A DNA stretch of 28,135 nt, taken from positions 1-28,135 of the forward strand of contig CAZMRF010000067.1 of the NCBI GenBank assembly GCA_964568735.1, given 5' to 3'. The DNA is from CAZMRF01 sp964568735. Lineage in GTDB: Bacteria > Acidobacteriota > Polarisedimenticolia > JACPZX01. Position 1 is the first letter of the stretch. Every line of letters begins with the position of its first letter. The translations under genes were made by a program, and so were the position numbers. This document shows positions 23,062-28,135 of this stretch, piece after piece. The notes beneath the pieces were generated by a model that saw only the letters and a program-made list of their open reading frames with translations, did not search any database and was not told where the DNA came from.

Positions 23062-24131
23062 CGCATTCTCACATTGAGGACCAGCCCCAGCGCCGCAACC
23101 GTGGACACCAGGGAGGACCCTCCATAGGACATGAGTGGCAGGGGGATGCCGGCAGTCGGCATCAGTCCCAGGATCACTCCAATATTGATGACAATCTGCG
23201 AGCCGAGCAGCACGGCCACGCCCATGGACAGGAACAACCCCAACTTGTCACGGGCGGCCCGCGCCGTCTGGACGCAAGCGTAGAGAACAACGCCGTAGAG
23301 GAAGAGAGCCGTCGTCGCGCCGGCGAAGCCGGTCTCTTCCGCGAGCACCGAAAAGATGAAGTCCGTGTGCCGGTCGGGCAGGAACTGGAGCTGCGCCTGG
23401 CTTCCCGACCCGATGCCCTTTCCCGCCAGGCCCCCGGATCCCACCGCGATCCTGCTCTGAAGCACCTGCCAGCCCGCTCCCTGCGGATCGCGCTCGGGGC
23501 GGAAGAAGGTGAGCACCCTTTCCTGCTGGTAGGGCTTGAGGTGCGGCCAGAGCAGGGGCACCGAGAGGAGCGCGACGGCCGCCATCACGAGGATGACCCG
23601 CCAGCGCAGCCCCGCGAGGAACATCATGACGCCGAGCAGCGGGAAGAAGACCATGGCGCTGCCCAGGTCCGGCTGCAGGAGGATCAGCCCCACGGGGAGC
23701 GCCACGATCAGCGCCATGATGCTGGCTGTCCGGAGGCTGAGCCTGAAATCCTGCTGCCGGGCGAGGAAGGCCGCGAGCAGGAGCAGGGTCCCCACCTTCG
23801 CCACCTCGGCGGGCTGGAAGCTCACGCCCCTGAAGCGCAGCCACGACTGCGCCCCCCGTATCTCGGGCCCGAAGAAGAGGACGAGCGTGAGGAGCAGGAG
23901 GCAGCCCGCGTAGATCGGAATCGAGAGGCTTCCCCAGACCAGGTACGAGGGTCCCAGCACCACGAGGAGGACCACCACCGCCACGGCGCTCCAGACGAGC
24001 TGCTTCTGAAAGGGCTCGCGATCCTCGTAGGCGGTGGCCGAGTGCAGCATCAGCAGGCTGAGGCCGATGAGGGCGGCCATGGCGCCGAGGAGCGCCCAAT
24101 CAAAAGATCCGCGGATCGCCGGCTGAATCAT
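23046..24131 (-). CDS. rodA: Rod-shape peptidoglycan glycosyltransferase RodA
   Basis: RodA is the SEDS-family polymerase that, with PBP2, builds side-wall peptidoglycan from lipid II. The 361 residues hold about ten membrane helices. Signature pieces are RGAQSWLRFRGVSFQPAEVA (about residues 93-112), LPVGLILLQPDLGSAMVF (with the functional Asp of QPDLG), FLPDRHTDFIFSVLAEETGF in the large loop region, and near the C-terminus GLMPTAGIPLPLMSYGGSS. The ATG at 24131 has GGAAGG nine bases upstream; the frame is open further but that extension is the antisense-like overlap with the PBP2 tail. The gene overlaps mrdA by 32 bases and rng by 16. Confidence 0.96.
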   Translation of the reverse strand: MIQPAIRGSFDWALLGAMAALIGLSLLMLHSATAYEDREPFQKQLVWSAVAVVVLLVVLGPSYLVWGSLSIPIYAGCLLLLTLVLFFGPEIRGAQSWLRFRGVSFQPAEVAKVGTLLLLAAFLARQQDFRLSLRTASIMALIVALPVGLILLQPDLGSAMVFFPLLGVMMFLAGLRWRVILVMAAVALLSVPLLWPHLKPYQQERVLTFFRPERDPQGAGWQVLQSRIAVGSGGLAGKGIGSGSQAQLQFLPDRHTDFIFSVLAEETGFAGATTALFLYGVVLYACVQTARAARDKLGLFLSMGVAVLLGSQIVINIGVILGLMPTAGIPLPLMSYGGSSLVSTVAALGLVLNVRMRCLVN

Positions 24132-26010
24132 TCCTGGCAACCTTCCGGTCCGGGCGCGGACCGGTCGAGGGCCTCGGGGGTCTGTGGGAGAAGAAGGCCT
24201 CGAGCGCCCGCCGCGCCAGCGGCGCCGCGGCCTCCGAGCCGTGTCCCCCGTTCTCCACAATGATGCCGAAGGCCACCTGGGGATTCTCCAGAGGCGCGAA
24301 ACCGATGAACCAGGAGTGATCCCGCAGCTCGGGGGGAAGCTCCTCCTTGTGCTTGACGTTCGCGGAGGCCGCGACGACCTGCGCCGTTCCGGTCTTTCCG
24401 CACACGTCGAAGCCTTCCATGAGGGCCCTGCCTCCCGTGCCGCCATCGTGGACGACTCCCCACATGGCATCCCGGACGACCGCGAGGTGAGCAGGGTCCA
24501 TGGGCGGCCCCGTCCTCCCGCCGATCCCCGGCAGATTGTGATCCGCCTCGGATTCGGGAACGAGCGCAAAGGTGGGGATGGGGCGCCGCCCGTCCGTGGC
24601 GAGCGCCGAGGCCAGGATCGCCTGCTGCAGGGGCGTGACGAGGAGAGGTCCCTGGCCGATGCCGACGGAGATGGTCTCGGAGGGGTACCAGGTCCTCCCG
24701 GTGCCGCGGCGCCAGTCGGCGTCCGGGATCAGCCCCGGGCTCTCGGCATCCATGGGGATGCCGCTGCGGGACCCCAGGCCGAACCGCGCGGCGTACTCGG
24801 TGATCCTGTCGATGCCCAGCCTGTCCGCGACGTTGTAGAAGTAGATGTTGCAGGACTTGATGATGGCGGTCCTGAGATCCACCGAGCCGTGCCCTTCGCG
24901 CTTGTTGCAGTGGAAGCGGCGCCCGTGGAAGCTGGCGTCGCCGCTGCAGTAGAAGCGGGTGTAGGGCGTGATGATCCCTTCTTCGAGCGCCGCGACGGCC
25001 TCGATGAGCTTGAAAGTGGAGCCCGGCGAGTACCCCGACTGGATCGCTCGGTTCTGCAGCGGGTGGCGTGGGTCCGCGACGAGAGAGCGCCACAGCGTGC
25101 GCGTGAACCGCTTCGCGAAGAGGTTGGGATCGAAGCCCGGCCGGGAGCTGAGTGCGAGAACCTCCCCCGTCCATGGATCCATGAAGACCGCGGCGCCCCG
25201 CTCCGATCCGAAGGCCAGATCGACGGCCCTCTGCAGATCGAAATCGACGGAGGTCCTCACGTTGTGCCCCGGCCGCGCGGAGACTCCTCCGGCCAGCCTT
25301 CCCACCTCGCGCCCGACGTAGTTCACGATGACCTGGCGATAACCGTTCCTTCCCCGCAGCTCCCCATCGTGGAGCCTCTCGAGCCCCGCCTTGCCGACGA
25401 TGTCTCCGCTGGACGCACCTTCCGTCCCCACGGAGTCCAGCTCCGCGGACGAAACCTCGCCGACGTATCCCAGGAGGTGGGCTCCCGTGGCCCCGCCCTC
25501 GTAGTGCCTGAGGTTGTCCACCTCGATCGTCAGGCCCGGAAGCTCGGCCCGGTGCGCCTCGACCCAGGCCACCGCTCCCAGCGGGACGTCCTCGGCGACC
25601 GGGACGGGCCCCTCACGGGAGAGGCGAGCGTCGGCGTGCGAGAAGCGCGCGCGGATCTCACCCATTCCCGTGCCGAGCAGATGGGAGAGGGCGGAGAAAG
25701 TCTCGTCGAGATCGCGGAGGTTTTCGCCGTTGGCGTGGATGCTGAAGGAGATCCTGTTGCGGGCGAGGATCTCGCCGTGCCGATCGAGGATCGCCCCGCG
25801 GGGAGCGCGGACCTTGACCCGGCGGATCCTGTTCTGCTCCGCGAGCGCCGCGTAGCGAGCCCCCTCCACCACCTGGAGGTACCAGAGCGAGATGAGATAG
25901 AAGCCCAGCACCAGGGAGGTGAGGACCGCCAGCAGGGAGATGCGCCGCGAGAGGACCTGGGTCTGGGTGTACTCCTGGTAGTCTTTGCGATGGCGGAAAT
26001 CGTGCGTCAA
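24100..26010 (-). CDS. mrdA: Penicillin-binding protein 2 (elongasome transpeptidase)
   Basis: PBP2 cross-links new side-wall peptidoglycan as RodA's partner. The 636-residue protein has a short cytoplasmic tail, one membrane helix (about 24-44), the class B dimerisation region beginning RAPRGAILDRHGEILARN (68-85), and a transpeptidase domain (about 272-610). Active-site motifs are intact: SxxK as S331-TF-K334, SxN as S386-C-N388, and KTGT at 539-542. Cysteines at 355 and 368 and several histidines lie in the loop before SxN. The start appears to be TTG at 26010, overlapping the mreD TGA as TTGA; no ATG or GTG fits before the membrane helix. This makes translation dependent on mreD. Confidence 0.95.
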   Translation of the reverse strand: MTHDFRHRKDYQEYTQTQVLSRRISLLAVLTSLVLGFYLISLWYLQVVEGARYAALAEQNRIRRVKVRAPRGAILDRHGEILARNRISFSIHANGENLRDLDETFSALSHLLGTGMGEIRARFSHADARLSREGPVPVAEDVPLGAVAWVEAHRAELPGLTIEVDNLRHYEGGATGAHLLGYVGEVSSAELDSVGTEGASSGDIVGKAGLERLHDGELRGRNGYRQVIVNYVGREVGRLAGGVSARPGHNVRTSVDFDLQRAVDLAFGSERGAAVFMDPWTGEVLALSSRPGFDPNLFAKRFTRTLWRSLVADPRHPLQNRAIQSGYSPGSTFKLIEAVAALEEGIITPYTRFYCSGDASFHGRRFHCNKREGHGSVDLRTAIIKSCNIYFYNVADRLGIDRITEYAARFGLGSRSGIPMDAESPGLIPDADWRRGTGRTWYPSETISVGIGQGPLLVTPLQQAILASALATDGRRPIPTFALVPESEADHNLPGIGGRTGPPMDPAHLAVVRDAMWGVVHDGGTGGRALMEGFDVCGKTGTAQVVAASANVKHKEELPPELRDHSWFIGFAPLENPQVAFGIIVENGGHGSEAAAPLARRALEAFFSHRPPRPSTGPRPDRKVARNDSAGDPRIF

Positions 26011-26477
26011 GAATCTCTCTCTCGGTACAACAGGGTGAAGACGACGGCGCCCACCGCGCCGTTCCCGGCGATCCCGGCCAGGAGATCGGAGGGGGTCGGA
26101 GCGGCGAGGTGCCGGCCCATCACCTCGAGGGTGAAGAACTCAAGGAGCCTCGTCGCGAGCGTGGCCGTAACCACCACGAGGAGCCGGGCGAGGGGCCCGC
26201 TGAGGACGAAACGCACCGTGGCGGAGCCCGCCAGGTAACCCACCAGGCTCCGGGAGAGGGCGCCCGCTCCGAGAAGGCTGCCGGCAAACCCATCCTGCAT
26301 GAGGCCGACAAACCCGCCGAGCGTCAGCCCTGAAGAAGGTCCGCGATGCAGGGCGTAGTATAGAACCACGAGGAGGGGCAGATCAAAGAAGGCCATGGCG
26401 CCGGGCCAGGCCGAGGAGAGCGCGAACTGCGCGACGAAGGCGGCCAGCAGCGCCGCGGGTCCCCCGAGCCACTTCAT
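26007..26477 (-). CDS. mreD: Rod shape-determining protein MreD
   Basis: MreD is the small integral membrane protein of the MreBCD complex. The 156 residues form about five hydrophobic segments, with the family pattern LPLLVVLYYALHRGPSSGLT (33-52) followed by GGFVGLMQDGFAGSLLGAGA (54-73), which matches the MreD G-x-x-D region. Length is usual. The ATG at 26477 overlaps the mreC stop as ATGA and its own stop overlaps the PBP2 TTG start, so it is coupled on both sides. Sequence conservation in MreD is low; position between mreC and mrdA gives much of the certainty. Confidence 0.92.
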   Translation of the reverse strand: MKWLGGPAALLAAFVAQFALSSAWPGAMAFFDLPLLVVLYYALHRGPSSGLTLGGFVGLMQDGFAGSLLGAGALSRSLVGYLAGSATVRFVLSGPLARLLVVVTATLATRLLEFFTLEVMGRHLAAPTPSDLLAGIAGNGAVGAVVFTLLYRERDS

Positions 26478-27313
26478 GGCTCGTTCCCGTCCGGAGCGGC
26501 AGGAGATGCGCGTCCGGAGAGGACCAGGACCTCCTCGAGCCTGTTGAACTCGACCCTCGGAACCACGGAGATGGACCGGAGCATCTCAGCGCCCTCTCCT
26601 ACCTCGGCCACGACACCCACCGGAAGCCCTGCCGGGTAGATACCGTCGAGACCGGAAGTGAGAAGGAGGTCGCTCGGCTGCACGTCGTCGAGCGTGGAGA
26701 CGTAGCGCAACTCGAGAACGGGATCGCCCTTGCCGACGAGGACCCCCTGGACCCTCGAGCGCTGGACCAGCACCGCGACGCCGCTTGCGGCATCGGTGAT
26801 GAGCTGGACCTTGGCGACCCCTGAGCTCACCGACCTCACCCGGCCCACTACGCCCTGCGAATTCACGACGGGCATGTCGGGGCGGATGCCGTCCTCCTCG
26901 CCGCGGTCGATGAGGCAGGTCTTGGCGAGGCCGCGGGAGGAGTTCGAGAGCACGGAGGCGGCCAGGGTCTCGAGGGGCAGGCTGCCCTTGAGCTCGAGCA
27001 GGGCCCTCAGGCGCGCATTCTCGATGCTCTGCTCGCGAAGCCGCTGGTGCTCCAGCTCCAGCCTCATCACCTCGCGCTGAAGCTCCCGGATTGTCGCCGG
27101 GCTGTCCGAGCCCCTCGCGTAGCTGACGGCCTCCTGCGCCCAGCCCGCGGCAGCGTGGAACCCTTCCAGAATCGGTGAGAAGACGCCGAGCATCGCGCCT
27201 TCGGGGCCGGTGAGGGGGCCGTAGCGGATCTCGCCTGCCATCAAGGCGAAGAGGGCCACGACGAGCACCACCAGGAGCACACCCGGGTGGCCTTCGGCGT
27301 CGCGTTGCCTCAT
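26474..27313 (-). CDS. mreC: Rod shape-determining protein MreC
   Basis: MreC is a bitopic protein whose periplasmic beta domains bind and activate PBP2. The 279 residues show one membrane helix (about 11-28), a coiled coil (about 70-110, RELQREVMRLELEHQRLREQ), then two beta domains with VLSNSSRGLAKTCLIDRGEE, MPVVNSQGVVGRVRSV and VLVGKGDPVLELRYVSTLDD, and GLDGIYPAGLPVGVVAEV near the C-terminus. Length is normal. The ATG at 27313 lies 24 bases after mreB, with GAAGGG about nine bases upstream. Confidence 0.95.
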   Translation of the reverse strand: MRQRDAEGHPGVLLVVLVVALFALMAGEIRYGPLTGPEGAMLGVFSPILEGFHAAAGWAQEAVSYARGSDSPATIRELQREVMRLELEHQRLREQSIENARLRALLELKGSLPLETLAASVLSNSSRGLAKTCLIDRGEEDGIRPDMPVVNSQGVVGRVRSVSSGVAKVQLITDAASGVAVLVQRSRVQGVLVGKGDPVLELRYVSTLDDVQPSDLLLTSGLDGIYPAGLPVGVVAEVGEGAEMLRSISVVPRVEFNRLEEVLVLSGRASPAAPDGNEP

Positions 27314-27337
27314 CCCGGGTCGCCCTTCATTCGGCCG

Positions 27338-28135
27338 TCACTCGATGGATATCTTCCGGAGGAGGCTGATGTCGGAGAGCATCCTCCCGATCCCGATGAC
27401 GACCGAGGTCAGCGGATCGTCGGCGACCGAGACCGGAAGCCCGGTCTCCTCGCGGAGCCGCTTGTCGAGGTTCCGGAGCATCGATCCGCCCCCGCTGATC
27501 ACGATGCCCCGGTCCACGATGTCCGCCGAGAGCTCGGGAGGCGTCTGCTCGAGGGCCACGCGGGCGGCATCCACGATGGTGCTGACCACCTCCCCCAGGG
27601 CCTCCCGGATCTCCGAGTCGGTGATGGTGATCGTCTTGGGTATCCCGTCCACGAGATCCCGCCCCTTGATCTCCATGGTGAGCTCTTCGTCGAGGGGGTA
27701 GGCCGATCCGATCCTGATCTTGACCTGCTCGGCGGTTCGCTCTCCAACCAGCAGGTTGTGCTTGCGCTTGATGTACTGGATGATGGCTTCGTCCATCTCG
27801 TTGCCCGCGATCTTCACGGTGCGCGAGTAGACGATCCCTGCCATCGAGATCACGGCGATCTCCGTCGTCCCTCCCCCGATCTCGATGATCATGTTGCCCG
27901 TCGGCTCGGTAATGGGAAGGCCGGCGCCGATGGCCGCCGCCATGGCCTGCTCGACCAGGAAGACCTCCGTGGCCTTCGCCCGATAGGCGGAATCCCGGAC
28001 GGCCCTCTTCTCCACCTGCGTGATCTCCGAGGGGACCCCGATGACGATCCGGGGGCGGACGGCGAGATTGCGGTTGTGCGCCTTCTTGATGAAGTAGTCG
28101 AGCATCTTCTCGGTATGCTCGAAGTCCGCGATCAC
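27338..28135 (-). CDS. mreB: Rod shape-determining actin homologue MreB (partial, N-terminus off window)
   Basis: MreB filaments organise the side-wall synthesis complex under the inner membrane. The window holds the last 265 residues or so; about 80 N-terminal residues with the first nucleotide loop lie beyond the right edge. Visible: VIADFEHTEKMLDYFIKKAH, RIVIGVPSEITQVEKRAV, FLVEQAMAAAIGAGLP, the phosphate-2 loop MIIEIGGGTTEIAVIS, and the adenosine loop IVISGGGSMLRNLDKRLREE. The first codon in the window happens to be GTG but is internal to the protein. It is the first gene of the mreBCD-mrdA-rodA-rng-aldolase run. Confidence 0.97.
   Translation of the reverse strand: MIADFEHTEKMLDYFIKKAHNRNLAVRPRIVIGVPSEITQVEKRAVRDSAYRAKATEVFLVEQAMAAAIGAGLPITEPTGNMIIEIGGGTTEIAVISMAGIVYSRTVKIAGNEMDEAIIQYIKRKHNLLVGERTAEQVKIRIGSAYPLDEELTMEIKGRDLVDGIPKTITITDSEIREALGEVVSTIVDAARVALEQTPPELSADIVDRGIVISGGGSMLRNLDKRLREETGLPVSVADDPLTSVVIGIGRMLSDISLLRKISIE

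Noticed and set aside
1626..26238. Very long open frames on the plus strand opposite rel, secF/secD, the exported TPR gene, the aldolase, rng and mrdA (430 to 730 codons)
   Set aside because: They lie antisense to genes with complete family motifs, are rich in Arg, Gly, Pro, Asp and Val as expected from reverse reading of GC-rich codons, and show no domain or ribosome site.
1..28135. tRNA, rRNA, CRISPR array, insertion sequence, integrase or phage genes
   Set aside because: None seen: no regularly spaced repeats, no transposase or integrase motifs, and no tRNA-like T-loop with a matching cloverleaf.

Overview
The window is a GC-rich (roughly two thirds G+C by eye), densely coded bacterial chromosome segment, probably from a metagenome assembly because one run of ten Ns sits inside a gene. 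The gene set is that of a Gram-negative cell with an outer membrane: an OMPP1/FadL-like barrel, a PBP2/RodA/MreBCD elongasome, SecDF-YajC and type IV pilus PilM. A Pkn-type Ser/Thr kinase with an extracytoplasmic tail and secreted TPR proteins, one with a carboxypeptidase-regulatory-like domain, point to Acidobacteriota or a neighbouring phylum. That placement is inference; no marker here settles it.

Layout. 1-481 (-): 5' part of pilM. 482-946: non-coding. 947-1141 (+): rpmB. 1138-7008 (-): ridA, rel/spoT, secF, secD and yajC, read from yajC towards ridA. 7181-7915 (+): pgeF. 7916-9244 (-): secreted TPR protein. 9473-15837 (+): kinase, outer-membrane barrel, two paralogous periplasmic TPR proteins and a hotdog thioesterase, the last three linked by ATGA overlaps. 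15803-17005 (-): phosphofructokinase with pyrophosphate-type residues. 17165-18763 (+): divergent GlpX-like fructose-bisphosphatase. 18887-19711 (-): three small uncharacterised genes, two apparently broken. 19805-28135 (-): mreB (partial), mreC, mreD, mrdA, rodA, rng and a long class II aldolase, read from the right edge leftwards, with overlaps at every junction from mreC onward.

How the genes fit together. The right block is a cell-elongation operon that runs through an RNase E/G gene straight into an aldolase gene. With the adjacent PFK/FBPase divergent pair, this puts three enzymes of the fructose-1,6-bisphosphate node within 6 kb. The middle block looks like an envelope module: a transmembrane kinase followed by a barrel and two exported TPR proteins, facing a divergently expressed exported TPR protein. 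The left block joins protein export (YajC-SecD-SecF) to stringent response (Rel) and imine detoxification (RidA).

The most unusual items are: an 11-bp perfect inverted repeat between PFK and FBPase whose two arms each carry a TAGAAT -10-like hexamer; five copies of a T-x-[IR]-[LI]-E motif in the kinase juxtamembrane segment; the tandem TPR paralogues, one with a large Pro-rich/coiled-coil insert; and the decayed three-gene cassette next to the aldolase gene.
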